NCBI RefSeq assembly: GCF_002135375.1
Contig: NZ_NEGH01000004.1
Location: 97,042-161,041, forward strand
Direction of reading: 5' to 3'
DNA: 64,000 nucleotides
Origin: Acinetobacter sp. ANC 4558
GTDB taxonomy: Bacteria; Pseudomonadota; Gammaproteobacteria; Pseudomonadales; Moraxellaceae
In this document: in pieces, positions 12,864-22,573 of the stretch
Position numbering within the stretch: the first letter of the stretch is position 1
How the letters are laid out: every line of letters begins with the position of its first letter
Position numbers and translations under genes: made by a program
Notes under the pieces: generated by a model
Told to the model about the DNA's origin: nothing
The model's database searches: none
The model's input: only the letters and a program-made list of their open reading frames with translations

Positions 12864-14045
12864 ATGTTGAGAATACATAAAAATAATGTTGTCGTTTTTT
12901 TTATAATAATATTGCTAATTTCTGGTTGTAAATCTGGTAACGACAAAGCATCATCAACGCCAACGCCAACGCCAACAATACCCCAAAATCCACGTGAATT
13001 TCGTATAGATACCATTGCTTCATTTAATGATCCATGGGCACTCACAGAATTATCGGATGGTCGTTTACTTGTTACTGAAAAAGCGGGTGTATTAAAACTT
13101 TTTAATCCTCAAGATGGGGGAGTAACTCAAATAAATGGCGTCCCAGATGTTGTAGATATGGGACAGGGAGGATTAGGTGATATAAAATTACATCCTAATT
13201 TTGATCAAAACAAACTGATTTATTTAAGTTATGTAGAAAGAGATCCGTCTAATTCACAATTATATGGTGCTGTTGTAATACGTGCTCAGTTAGATATGAC
13301 AAATTCGAAAGCATCATTATCAAATATTCAAAGAATTTGGACACAAGTACCTAAATTTTTTGGTGTAGGTCACTATGCTTATCGTATTCTTTTTGATGAG
13401 CATGGAAAATTATGGATTAGTTCAGGAGAACGGCAAGAATTTTTTCCAGCACAGGATATGAATTCAAATGCTGGAAAAATTCTTCGATTAAATGATGATG
13501 GATCTTTACCATCCGATAATCCATTTCAAAATCAGGGTGAAATAGCAAAACAGGTTTGGAGCTTAGGTCATCGAAATGCGCTAGGAATGGCTTTTGATCA
13601 ACAACAAAAACTTTGGGTTGCTGAAATGGGACCAGCAGGTGGTGATGAATTTAATTTAATTACTCGGGCTGGAAACTATGGTTATCCAATTGTTTCAGAA
13701 GGGTTTCATTACCCTAGCGATTCTTTTCGAACACCTTTCTTGAGGCATACGGAGCGACCAGAATTTATAGCACCTGTTATGTCATGGACACGTGTCATTT
13801 CTCCATCTAGCTTAATTTTCTATAAAGGTTCTTTGTTTCCTCAATTTAAGAATAAAGCCATTATGGGAGGGCTAAGTTCACGAGGTCTAGTTATCGTTGA
13901 CATTGAAAATAGACCAGTTAGGGAGATTGCTCGAATTTCTATGAACAGTAGAATACGAGCCATTACTGAATCAAAAGATGGTACGTTATGGATTTTAAAA
14001 GATGCTATGCGTCAAGATAATTTATTAAGACTTGTGCCACGTTAG
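12864..14045 (+). CDS. PQQ-dependent aldose sugar dehydrogenase-like lipoprotein
   Basis: This 393-residue protein begins with a lipoprotein signal peptide and a lipobox (LISGC, Cys22). A Thr-Pro linker follows, encoded by a short tandem repeat of CCAACG (residues about 31-39). The rest is a soluble glucose/sorbosone dehydrogenase-type beta-propeller: FNDPWALTELSDGRLLVTEK, GLGDIKLHPNF, HYAYRILFDEHGKLWISSGE, NAGKILRLNDDGSLP, VWSLGHRNALGMAFD and the Ca/PQQ-site motif EMGPAGGDEFN. These features match the Asd/YliI-like family, which oxidises sugars in the periplasm with PQQ. Lipidation should anchor it to a membrane. AAGGATAAATA precedes the ATG. The true substrate is unknown. Confidence 0.88.
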   Translation: MLRIHKNNVVVFFIIILLISGCKSGNDKASSTPTPTPTIPQNPREFRIDTIASFNDPWALTELSDGRLLVTEKAGVLKLFNPQDGGVTQINGVPDVVDMGQGGLGDIKLHPNFDQNKLIYLSYVERDPSNSQLYGAVVIRAQLDMTNSKASLSNIQRIWTQVPKFFGVGHYAYRILFDEHGKLWISSGERQEFFPAQDMNSNAGKILRLNDDGSLPSDNPFQNQGEIAKQVWSLGHRNALGMAFDQQQKLWVAEMGPAGGDEFNLITRAGNYGYPIVSEGFHYPSDSFRTPFLRHTERPEFIAPVMSWTRVISPSSLIFYKGSLFPQFKNKAIMGGLSSRGLVIVDIENRPVREIARISMNSRIRAITESKDGTLWILKDAMRQDNLLRLVPR

Positions 14046-14675
14046 CAAGTCAATAGCCCTCTTAAATTGGAGGGCTACAATTTACGATATTTTAAATGAA
14101 AGATACTAATAAAAATAATCATTTGTGACTAAGATGATAGATTGTTAGAAAATTGAAATATAAATGTATATTATTTAGCATATTATTCTAATTAAAAAAT
14201 TATCAGGTATTTCAAATGATTATATGGCTTTGTAGTTGTATTGGTTTATTTTTCTTGGAGGTGACTTTTTAATAACTGCTAATATTTACAGGATAGATGG
14301 TCATTTTACTTGGTGTTAAGTTTTGATTGTACATTCTGCATTATCGTTTATTGCGCTAAGAGCAATCTTAAAATTATTAATACATGAAAAATGACATAAT
14401 TTGGACTATGTTTAGCTGGATTTACTCTTATATTTTATCGGATTGATCAACTCCAAATTACGATGGGATGATTTGATCAATATGTTGATTTATCTACTTT
14501 GCTGACAATTAAATTTAGAATTATCCGCACTTCAATGTTGGTTAGAGCATTTAATTGCACATACTTAACGTTTAGCAAATGTCATGTTAGAAGATATAAA
14601 GACGTAATAATACAGAAAGCAATCATTTAAATAATGTTATTACATAGTAAGTTGTTATTATTTTTAATGATCATT

Positions 14676-14695
14676 ATGCTATGAATAAATAGCAT
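14676..14695. repeat. Inverted repeat ATGCTAT / ATAGCAT
   Basis: Seven-base perfect arms at 14676-14682 and 14689-14695 have a six-base spacer. They sit directly before a 28-base palindrome upstream of the ankyrin gene. They could be a regulator site or an RNA hairpin. Confidence 0.5.
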
Positions 14696-14696
14696 G

Positions 14697-14724
14697 AATT
14701 TTCATTACTATAGTAATGAAAATT
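14697..14724. repeat. Perfect 28-base palindrome before the ankyrin gene
   Basis: Each half is AATTTTCATTACTA or its complement, with no spacer. It ends 39 bases before the ATG of the ankyrin-repeat gene. A spacer-free palindrome this long suits a dimeric DNA-binding protein better than a terminator. Confidence 0.6.
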
Positions 14725-14763
14725 ATCCATACCAATATTTAGGTTATTTGAGGTACGCTAAAG

Positions 14764-15081
14764 ATGAAATTAAATTCATTTTCCCCACTTCCAGAAGAAG
14801 ATGATGAAGAATTACATCTTCCAGAATTAATCTATTGGGCATCTTTAGGAGAATTAGAGCAAGTAAAAAACCTATTGATACAAGATATAGATGTAAATAT
14901 GACAGATGATGAGGGGTATAGTGCCTTACATGCTGCTGCTGAAAATAATCACTTGATGCTGGTACAATTGTTAATTCAACATGGCGCTAATCATGCTCAT
15001 AAAGCACCGTATAGTGCCCTAGAACTTGCGGAAATGGCTGGAAATACATCGATTATTGACTATTTAAAATCTTTAAGTTAA
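14764..15081 (+). CDS. Small ankyrin-repeat protein
   Basis: This 105-residue acidic protein has an N-terminal stretch (PLPEEDDEELHLPELIYWASLGELEQVKNLL) leading into ankyrin repeats. The clearest repeat is DDEGYSALHAAAENNHLMLV with QLLIQHGANHAHK (about residues 47-79), followed by a partial repeat YSALELAEMAGNTSIIDYL. Such small proteins are usually cytosolic protein-binding modules. No partner is evident, because the neighbours are the rsmB-fmt pair on the other strand. The function is unknown. The terminator at 15139 probably ends this transcript. Confidence 0.8.
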   Translation: MKLNSFSPLPEEDDEELHLPELIYWASLGELEQVKNLLIQDIDVNMTDDEGYSALHAAAENNHLMLVQLLIQHGANHAHKAPYSALELAEMAGNTSIIDYLKSLS

Positions 15082-15138
15082 TTGAATAGTCAGATATTAA
15101 TAAAAGTTAAGGTTATGCCTATTCATAATTTTTAGATT

Positions 15139-15167
15139 AAAAAAAGGAACATCAGGTTCCTTTTTTT
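15139..15167. terminator. Bidirectional terminator between ankyrin gene and rsmB
   Basis: The run of A's plus GGAAC (15146-15150), five-base loop, GTTCC (15156-15160) and seven T's form a hairpin with U-tracts in both directions. It serves the convergent ankyrin and rsmB genes. Confidence 0.8.
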
Positions 15168-15179
15168 AATGAGTAATAA

Positions 15180-16487
15180 TTACGCTGTTTTTTCAATTCG
15201 ACAATAATAAAAACCATCACCAAGTCCTTCACTTGGTAACAGTTGACGGCCATAAGCCTGTTCAATGCCCAAGGAAGTATCCATTTTAATTTCTAGGGCA
15301 TTACTATTATTTGCAAAAAAATCTTGTATTTGCTGCTCATTTTCAACTTTAAGAATTGAACAAGTAATATAAAGTAATGTGCCGCCAACTTTCAGTTGAT
15401 TCCACATATGCGCTAAAATTTGTGCTTGCAGATCGACGGTTTGTTGTATATCAGTTGACTGACGTAATAGGCGAATATCAGGATGACGACGCATAACACC
15501 AATGGCTGAGCATGGTGCATCTAAGACGATACAATCGACGAGTTGATCAGCTTCCCATGAAGTTGCATCAGCAGCTAAAATATTGATGTTTGAATGGGTA
15601 TCAAGCTGCAATCTATCTAAATTTTCAGCAACTCGGACTAGTCGTTTTGAGTCATAATCTAAAGCAATTAATTCAGTTGGGGTGTATTTTTCTAATAAAT
15701 GTGCTGTCTTTCCGCCTGGTGCTGCACAAGCATCAATGACCACTTTATCGTTTAAGTTGGGTACAAAGTTCGCACAAAGTTGAGCATGCTCATCTTGAAC
15801 AGAAAACCAACCTTCTTCATATCCAGGTAATTCAGTAATTTGAACAGATTGATCTAAAATAATGGCAACATCCGATTCTGTACCGATATGTGCTTTTATC
15901 CCTGAGCTTAATAATTTATTAAAATAAGCTTCACGGCTCATTTTACGTGTATTAACACGTAGGGTAAGCGGTGCAACTTGTTTTAAACTGAAGATTAATT
16001 CATTAAGTTGTTCTGGCCAATCTTTTTTTAACCGTTTAAATAACCAACTTGGCAAGCCATGAGCTTCAGTGAGCGCTGTGTAAAATTCTGGTGTTTCACG
16101 TGAAACACGACGCAGAATAGCATTTACGACACCACTTAATGTTTGATAACCTAATTGTTTAACTGCCGTCACTGTTTCTGAAATGGCAGCATGATCTGCA
16201 ATACGGGTGCATAAAATTTGGTATAAACCAACATATAAACAGGTTTCAACCGTTTCATTGTTCAGGGGTTTTACCAATAACGGTAGAGTAATACTTTTGA
16301 GTGCGTACCATTGACGTAAAGTTCCCAACACTAGTTCATGAAATAGTGCACGATCACGATCTGCAACTTTCGCAAGATGGATAGGTAAAACATTGGCAAG
16401 AGATTGACCTTGTTGTACGGCTAATAAGGTTCGAATCACTTGAGCACGTAAGTTAAGGTGTGATGTACCATATTCAAATTGACTCAT
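15180..16487 (-). CDS. rsmB: 16S rRNA m5C967 methyltransferase RsmB
   Basis: This 435-residue protein begins with a NusB-like RNA-binding domain (about 1-130: LRAQVIRTLLAVQQGQSL, DRALFHELVLGTLRQW). A Rossmann methyltransferase domain follows with the SAM motif VIDACAAPGGKTAHLLE, the catalytic-loop cysteine in VLDAPCSAIGVMRRHPD and the second cysteine in YITCSILKVENE. The length and order fit RsmB/Sun, which methylates C967 of 16S rRNA using SAM. Its start overlaps the stop of fmt by four bases (ATGA), so the two are translationally coupled, as in many proteobacteria. Confidence 0.95.
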   Translation of the reverse strand: MSQFEYGTSHLNLRAQVIRTLLAVQQGQSLANVLPIHLAKVADRDRALFHELVLGTLRQWYALKSITLPLLVKPLNNETVETCLYVGLYQILCTRIADHAAISETVTAVKQLGYQTLSGVVNAILRRVSRETPEFYTALTEAHGLPSWLFKRLKKDWPEQLNELIFSLKQVAPLTLRVNTRKMSREAYFNKLLSSGIKAHIGTESDVAIILDQSVQITELPGYEEGWFSVQDEHAQLCANFVPNLNDKVVIDACAAPGGKTAHLLEKYTPTELIALDYDSKRLVRVAENLDRLQLDTHSNINILAADATSWEADQLVDCIVLDAPCSAIGVMRRHPDIRLLRQSTDIQQTVDLQAQILAHMWNQLKVGGTLLYITCSILKVENEQQIQDFFANNSNALEIKMDTSLGIEQAYGRQLLPSEGLGDGFYYCRIEKTA

Positions 16488-17446
16488 GCGAGAATTTGTC
16501 CTACCTGTAGTTTCTGAGTTTGATTAATTTGTATTGGATTAAGTGGTTTACCACCTGGCCATTGTAAAGAAGTTAAGCAAATTGCTTTTCCATCACCACA
16601 AGCAATATGTACACCTTTTTTATCTATTGCTAATACCGTACCAGCCGATTTATTTTCAGCATTTTCAGTGGATAGCATTGAATTCCAAACGCGTAAATTA
16701 TTATTTTCAGCGAGTGGTATGAACGCGACAGGCCAAGGATTAAAAGCACGAATATTGCGGTCAATATTTATGGCATGTTGAGACCAATCAATTTTTGCTT
16801 CTGCTTTAGATAATTTATGCGCGTACATTGTAAGTTCTTCATCTTGAACTTCACGTTGGTTTAAGTAAGTTTTTAAGCTCTCTTCTGTTGCTAGAACAGT
16901 AACAATAGCCTCAGCACCTTGTTGGGCTAATTTATCATGCAAACTTGCGGATGTATCATTTGCAAGAATTGGGCAGATGGTTTTTAACATCATATCACCT
17001 GTATCCAACCCAGCAGCCATTTTCATAATGGTGACGCCAGTTTCTTGATCACCCGTAGCTATGGCACGTTGAATTGGTGCTGCACCACGCCAACGAGGTA
17101 ATAATGACCCATGAATATTCAGACAACCATACTTAGGGGTATCTAAAATGACTTGAGGTAAGATAAGTCCATAAGCAGCAACAACCATGACATCTGCATG
17201 GAGATGAGCAAGTTCTTGTTGGGCTGCTAAACCTTCTTCTGTTGAAGACTTAAAGTGTAATGGTTGATAAATAGGAATATTATGTTCTAAAGCAAGAAGT
17301 TTTACTGCAGAAGCGGTTAATTTTTGTCCGCGACCCGCTTTTCGATCAGGTTGAGTATAGACAGCGACAATATCATGTTCTGTGGAAATAAGTGCTTTTA
17401 ATGCTTCTGCTGCAAATTCAGGCGTGCCTGCAAAAATGATTTTCAA
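16484..17446 (-). CDS. fmt: Methionyl-tRNA formyltransferase
   Basis: This 320-residue protein has the formyltransferase fold (MKIIFAGTPEFAAEALKALI) and the folate-site motif NIHGSLLPRWRGAAPIQRAI with the catalytic Asn and His. A conserved GDQETGVTIMKM and a C-terminal OB-like tRNA-binding domain follow. It formylates initiator Met-tRNA using 10-formyl-THF. Its stop overlaps the start of rsmB. def is not upstream here; the 398-base region before it separates it from the divergent autotransporter gene. Confidence 0.96.
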   Translation of the reverse strand: MKIIFAGTPEFAAEALKALISTEHDIVAVYTQPDRKAGRGQKLTASAVKLLALEHNIPIYQPLHFKSSTEEGLAAQQELAHLHADVMVVAAYGLILPQVILDTPKYGCLNIHGSLLPRWRGAAPIQRAIATGDQETGVTIMKMAAGLDTGDMMLKTICPILANDTSASLHDKLAQQGAEAIVTVLATEESLKTYLNQREVQDEELTMYAHKLSKAEAKIDWSQHAINIDRNIRAFNPWPVAFIPLAENNNLRVWNSMLSTENAENKSAGTVLAIDKKGVHIACGDGKAICLTSLQWPGGKPLNPIQINQTQKLQVGQILA

Positions 17447-17844
17447 TAGACCAACTCAATAGTTCGATTTAAGATAATTATAGCAAAAATAGTTTTCTTT
17501 TATTGATCTTAATCTTATTGTTACTTGAGGAATAATTCATTTTTGATGAGTTTAAAATAAAATTCATTAAAGAATAAGGAACCTTAATTTCATCTTTTTA
17601 ATTCATTAGAAAATCTAATCAATAATAAGCTGATATTTATTTTCTTCGCCATTCTTTAATTCTAAATGCATTATTTTTACAAATTAAATGTGATATTGTT
17701 TAATGAATAAGTATAAATAGTGAATTATCAAACATTCACTGTTTAGTATTTGTAAATAATCAAGTGAAGAATATTTATAAATAACCTTTGCACTGTACTT
17801 TATTGGGGAAAGAATAAAAGTAAGTTAGCGAAGGATATTAAAAG
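17447..17844. other. Divergent intergenic region fmt / autotransporter
   Basis: This very AT-rich spacer of 398 bases must hold promoters for both fmt and the autotransporter. I see no convincing -35/-10 pair. AAGGAT about 10 bases before the autotransporter ATG is its ribosome binding site. No simple repeat that would suggest phase variation is present. Confidence 0.5.
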
Positions 17845-20800
17845 ATGAATAAAATTTATAAAATTGTTTGGAATATAAAAATAGGGACTTGGATTGTTGT
17901 CTCTGAATTAGCTAAAAGTAAACTGAAAGTATGTGGTTCAATCACGAATATAAATAAGACTCAGAAAACACATCAAACATTCTTTAAACGGAATCTTATT
18001 TCATTAGCCATTCTTTTTTGTTTAGGTCTAAGTGGAGCACCAGATAGAGCATTTGCGAATAATATACAACTGGTATCAAATAATAATCTTACACTCTCGC
18101 CTAAGGTATGTACTAATGTGATTAGTAAAGGAAATTTAACTCAGTACAGTATAGCGATAGGTTGTTTTAACAAGATTAAAATTGATAGTAAAAATACTTA
18201 TCAAAGCATTTATGATCATCGGAAACCAGTAAGTGAAGGAAAGATACCGAATATTCAATATCCTACTGGGGATAATCAGATTGTTTCTACAGGTCTAGCC
18301 ATTGGTCTGTTAAATAAAGTGAGCAATGGTGGTGGTTTAGCAATAGGTACAAAAAATCAAGTTTCAGGGAGTTCATATAGTTTAGCGCTTGGGCAAGGAA
18401 ATGTAAGTTCAGATTATTTTTCAGTTACCTTAGGGATCGGAAATTTAGCAGATAAACATTCATCTATTGCGATTGGCGTTGCAAATAAAGCACAAGGAAT
18501 TATGTCTATTGCTATGGGGCGCCAAAGTTATGCAACTGGAAATCAAAGTACGGCAATAGGCTATATCGCAACTGCCACTGCAAAAAATAGTGTTGCATTG
18601 GGGAGTGAAAGTAAGTCTGCAGGAATAGATAATATTGCGATTGGAAGTAAAGCAGTTACAGGACAAAAAACCAGCCCTTCATTGGATGGGCGAGTCTTAT
18701 TAGGAGGGGGGCAAATTGCAATTGGTAAAGAGGCATTTACAGATGCTGTAGGTTCAATTGCAATTGGTGCTTTTGCGAAAACTGGAGACAGCCAAAATTT
18801 TGGTTTAGCTATAGGTGGCTATGCGAAGGCAGTTGGAAATAGTGCAATTGCAATTGGACGTAGGTCAGAAGCAATTTTGCAAAATGCTACCGCTATAGGG
18901 AGTAGAGGTACACAAGCGCTCGGTGCTGGTTCTACTGCACTTGGATCTGGAGCAATTGCAAAAGGGCTAGAATCTTCTGCATTGGGTGCAGGCTTAGGAA
19001 GTGATCTTTCAAAAAATAAAACCATTGCAGAAGGCGCACAATCACTTGCTTTAGGAACAGCCTCTCGTGCAACAAAAACTTTTTCAACAGCAATTGGAGG
19101 TGGCGTCTCTGAAGGTGATCATGCAATTGCAATAGGAAAAAATGCCACAGCATCTGCAAAAAATGCACTTTCCTTTGGAATAGATTCACGATCAAATCTA
19201 GAAAATAGTGTATCTATTGGTTCAGGAGCTATAACCTCAAAATCATCAGACATAGCCTATTTAACAGGTCAAGCAGCAGTAGAAAAAAATGGCGTGATTT
19301 CTGTAGGGAGAGCCGATGCCGCACGTCGTATTCAACAGGTTGCAGATGGGTCTTCTGATTTAGAAGCAGTTAATGTGAGGCAGTTAAAAAAAGCACAAAG
19401 TCATTTAGAAAGTATGATTGGTTCAAGTGCAAAGAATGTAAATGGAAATATTACAACAACTAATATTGCGGGTACGGGGCAAAATACTATTGATGGGGCG
19501 ATACGTGCAGTCAAAACGAATATTCAAGGTGCCAATAATAGCGTATCAATTCATAAGAAAACCGAAGCTGATGGCGCAACAACCTATCAAATTGGTTTAT
19601 CTAAATCTACACAAGATGGATTAAAAGCAGGACAAGATGCACATAAAAATATACTCGAAAAAGGTCTAACGTTTAGAGGAAATAGTGGATTAACAGAGCA
19701 GAAAAAATTAGGTGAACAGATTTCTATCATAGGAGATAAAAGCGGCAACATTACAACAATTGCAGATAATGATGGTTTAAAGTTAGCACTGTCTAAAAAT
19801 TTAAATTTAACAGCCGATGGTAATATTACCATTGGAAACGTGCATTTAAAAAATGACACCATTCGTATTGGTGAAGTTCTGATTGAAAAAGGTTCAGCGA
19901 TCGGTTTAAAAAATAGAGTATTGACGCATCAAGATTTTGCCAAAGTTGGGCGTGCAGCAACGGAAGAACAATTAAAATTAGTCGCAAATCAAACGCAAGC
20001 TACTCAAAATGAAGTTGTTCAAAAATTAGATGGATTATCTAAAAATACCAATGATGCGCTGCTATTAGGACAAGCTGTCCAAAAAAGTGTATTAGAAAAA
20101 GGTTTAACGTTTAGTGCAGATACAGGACAAACGCATCTTAGAAAATTGGGTGATCAGTTATCCATTATCGGTGATGATAGTAATATAAGAACGATTGCAG
20201 ATGGGGATAATCTAAAGATTCAACTCGCTAAAAACTTAAACTTAAGTACGACTGGTCGCATTATTATTGGGAATATGCATTTAAGAAATAATGCTTTGCA
20301 AGTCGGTGAAACGCTATTGGAGCAAGGATCAGTTAAAGGTTTAAACAATACAACATTAACCGATCCTAATTTCGCTACAACTGGACGTGCGGCAACGGAA
20401 GAACAATTACAATTAGTCTCAAATCAACATCAAGTTGGACAAAAAGAAGCATTAAAAAAATTAGATGGTTTAACAAAAAATACCAATAAAGCGCTACAGT
20501 TAAGCCAAGAAAACAAGAATATACTGCTCGAAAAGGGCATAACATTTCAGGGTAATAATGGCAATACAGGACAGAAAAAATTAGGAGATCAATTATCGAT
20601 TGTTGGTGATCAAGATGGAAATATTACAACAGTAGCAGATCAAGAAGGACTTAAGTTAGCACTTTCTAAAAATTTGAATTTAACAGCCGATGGAAGTTTA
20701 AAAATAGGAAATATTTTTTTAAAAAACAACACTATACAAATTGGTGATACATTGTTTGAGCAAGGATCAATTAAAGGACTAAAGAATAAGACATTAGCAG

Positions 20801-22329
20801 ATTCAAATTTTGCTAAAACTGGACGTGCGGCAACAGAAGAACAATTAAAATTGGTCTCGGATGCTCAAGGTGTAGCAAGTAAATCGGCAGTGAGCTATGT
20901 CGTTAATCAGCAAACAGGAGACGTTAATTACAATAAAATTGTATTGAGAGGAGAAGGCTTTAAATTGACGACTCATCCGGAGAACAATAAATGGATGATG
21001 ACAGGAGGAACAAGTATTTCCAACTTAGCGAGTGCCGGAGATTATACCAATAAAGCAAATGCAAATAAGGCTGTAAATGCCGGTGACTTACATAATGCAA
21101 TTGGTCATGTCATTGGTAAAGGTATTATTTTACAGGCCAATAGTGGAGTACCTTATAGAATAGCATTGGATGAAGCGATCACATTTAAAGGTGCTGAAAA
21201 AAATACTGATTTTAATCAATCGGATCAAGGTAAGAACATCTACACCAAAACTAAACCAGGAGGAGAGGTTTTATTTGGGTTAGCTCGTAATATTGAATTA
21301 GGTGCGCAAGGAAGTATTTTGATTGGTACAACCAATATTAGAAATAATTATATTACAGGGTTGGCGAACACAAAATGGGACAGTAATAATGTTCAATCAG
21401 ATCGTGCCGCAACTGAAGGACAATTACAACAAGTATTAGCCAGTATAAATCAAAAAGGTAATCAGCAAAGAGGAGATATGCCACAGTATGATAAAAAAAG
21501 AGATGGTTCTACAGATACATCGAAGCTGACTTTTGAAGGTTCTAAAGGAACTAAACTATCAAATGTTGCACCTGGCGATATTGGTCAAAATTCAAAAGAT
21601 GTTGTCAATGGTGGTCAGTTATGGGGTGTACAACAACAAATAGAAGCGAATAAGAATAATATTTTAAATTTACAGCAACGTTTAGGTAATGGTAGTAGCA
21701 GCCCTGGACTTGTACAACAGGGAACAAATAATGCAGATATTACATTAGCGCAAAATAGTGGTGGTAATAAAGTTAATATGGCTGGAAAAGATGGAGATCG
21801 AGTTCTTGCTGGGATTGCAGCTGGTAAAGCTGAAAATGATGCGGTAACGGTTGGTCAATTAAATACAACGAATCAAGTCTTAAGCCAATATTTAGGCGGA
21901 GGTGCGAAATATGATCAATCGAAACAAATATTTCAGGCACCCACCTATCATGTTGCAAATAAAGCTTATCAGAATGTTGGAAGTGCGATAGATGCGTTGA
22001 ATAATACAGATAAAGTCTTAGATCAACGAATCACAAATTTAGATCAAAAAATAGATAAATCTTTGGCTGCTACTCATAAGAAAATAGGTCAGGTTTCTAA
22101 ACAAGCAAATGCTGGTATTGCGGCAGCTATGGCTATGGAGCCTGCACCATTTGTTGCAGGTAAATATACTTATGCTGCAGGAGTAGCTCATCATGGTGGG
22201 GAGTCTGCAGTGGGAATGACCCTAAAGCGGACAGCAGAAAGTGGGAATTGGGCTGTAACAGGTGGGTTGGCAGTCGCTTCAGAAGGTGATCCGAGTGTAC
22301 GCATTGGTGTAAGTGGTGTGATTGATTAA
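17845..22329 (+). CDS. Trimeric autotransporter adhesin (YadA/Ata-like)
   Basis: This 1494-residue protein has an ESPR-extended signal peptide (MNKIYKIVWNIKIGTWIVVSELAK), a hydrophobic core at about 49-62 and a likely cleavage after AFA near residue 72. Residues about 150-480 are YadA-like head repeats with recurring AIG motifs. A neck (RRIQQVADGSSDLEAVNVRQL) begins near residue 494. Residues about 604-1040 hold three ~145-residue repeats, each starting LEKGLTF or LEKGITF and ending GRAATEEQL. More neck and coiled-coil stalk segments follow (VTVGQLN). The last ~80 residues are the YadA-type membrane anchor (AGIAAAMAMEPAPFVAGKYTYA). It should trimerise on the surface and bind host or abiotic surfaces. 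The final residue is Asp, unlike the usual aromatic end. Confidence 0.93.
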   Translation: MNKIYKIVWNIKIGTWIVVSELAKSKLKVCGSITNINKTQKTHQTFFKRNLISLAILFCLGLSGAPDRAFANNIQLVSNNNLTLSPKVCTNVISKGNLTQYSIAIGCFNKIKIDSKNTYQSIYDHRKPVSEGKIPNIQYPTGDNQIVSTGLAIGLLNKVSNGGGLAIGTKNQVSGSSYSLALGQGNVSSDYFSVTLGIGNLADKHSSIAIGVANKAQGIMSIAMGRQSYATGNQSTAIGYIATATAKNSVALGSESKSAGIDNIAIGSKAVTGQKTSPSLDGRVLLGGGQIAIGKEAFTDAVGSIAIGAFAKTGDSQNFGLAIGGYAKAVGNSAIAIGRRSEAILQNATAIGSRGTQALGAGSTALGSGAIAKGLESSALGAGLGSDLSKNKTIAEGAQSLALGTASRATKTFSTAIGGGVSEGDHAIAIGKNATASAKNALSFGIDSRSNLENSVSIGSGAITSKSSDIAYLTGQAAVEKNGVISVGRADAARRIQQVADGSSDLEAVNVRQLKKAQSHLESMIGSSAKNVNGNITTTNIAGTGQNTIDGAIRAVKTNIQGANNSVSIHKKTEADGATTYQIGLSKSTQDGLKAGQDAHKNILEKGLTFRGNSGLTEQKKLGEQISIIGDKSGNITTIADNDGLKLALSKNLNLTADGNITIGNVHLKNDTIRIGEVLIEKGSAIGLKNRVLTHQDFAKVGRAATEEQLKLVANQTQATQNEVVQKLDGLSKNTNDALLLGQAVQKSVLEKGLTFSADTGQTHLRKLGDQLSIIGDDSNIRTIADGDNLKIQLAKNLNLSTTGRIIIGNMHLRNNALQVGETLLEQGSVKGLNNTTLTDPNFATTGRAATEEQLQLVSNQHQVGQKEALKKLDGLTKNTNKALQLSQENKNILLEKGITFQGNNGNTGQKKLGDQLSIVGDQDGNITTVADQEGLKLALSKNLNLTADGSLKIGNIFLKNNTIQIGDTLFEQGSIKGLKNKTLADSNFAKTGRAATEEQLKLVSDAQGVASKSAVSYVVNQQTGDVNYNKIVLRGEGFKLTTHPENNKWMMTGGTSISNLASAGDYTNKANANKAVNAGDLHNAIGHVIGKGIILQANSGVPYRIALDEAITFKGAEKNTDFNQSDQGKNIYTKTKPGGEVLFGLARNIELGAQGSILIGTTNIRNNYITGLANTKWDSNNVQSDRAATEGQLQQVLASINQKGNQQRGDMPQYDKKRDGSTDTSKLTFEGSKGTKLSNVAPGDIGQNSKDVVNGGQLWGVQQQIEANKNNILNLQQRLGNGSSSPGLVQQGTNNADITLAQNSGGNKVNMAGKDGDRVLAGIAAGKAENDAVTVGQLNTTNQVLSQYLGGGAKYDQSKQIFQAPTYHVANKAYQNVGSAIDALNNTDKVLDQRITNLDQKIDKSLAATHKKIGQVSKQANAGIAAAMAMEPAPFVAGKYTYAAGVAHHGGESAVGMTLKRTAESGNWAVTGGLAVASEGDPSVRIGVSGVID

Positions 22330-22573
22330 AATCTGCATAAATGAAGTGATTCGCTTTTAAAATTATGAATAAAAAAGATACGATTTTAAATGATGATGAG
22401 TTATGCTAAATTTATATTTTAAAATGATATAAATATAATTGACTAAAAATATAAAGAAAATTCCACAATAGAATGAAACTTATCATTTTTAGTCAATTTA
22501 AAACTTTTAGAAAAATTTCACACATAAATATAATTTTATTTAAAGAAAAAATAAAGAAAAGAGGAAAAATAGC

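Larger units (their letters stand above)
14046..14763. other. Long intergenic region, possible decayed gene
   Basis: These 718 bases hold no intact gene. One plus-strand frame around 14217-14275 begins MIIWLCSCIGLFFLE and stops. Another around 14508-14610 reads LSALQCWLEHLIAHT, stop, RLANVMLEDIKT. These look protein-like but are interrupted, which suggests an eroded membrane-protein gene. I cannot name a family. The 3' part carries two strong inverted repeats, listed separately. Confidence 0.3.
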
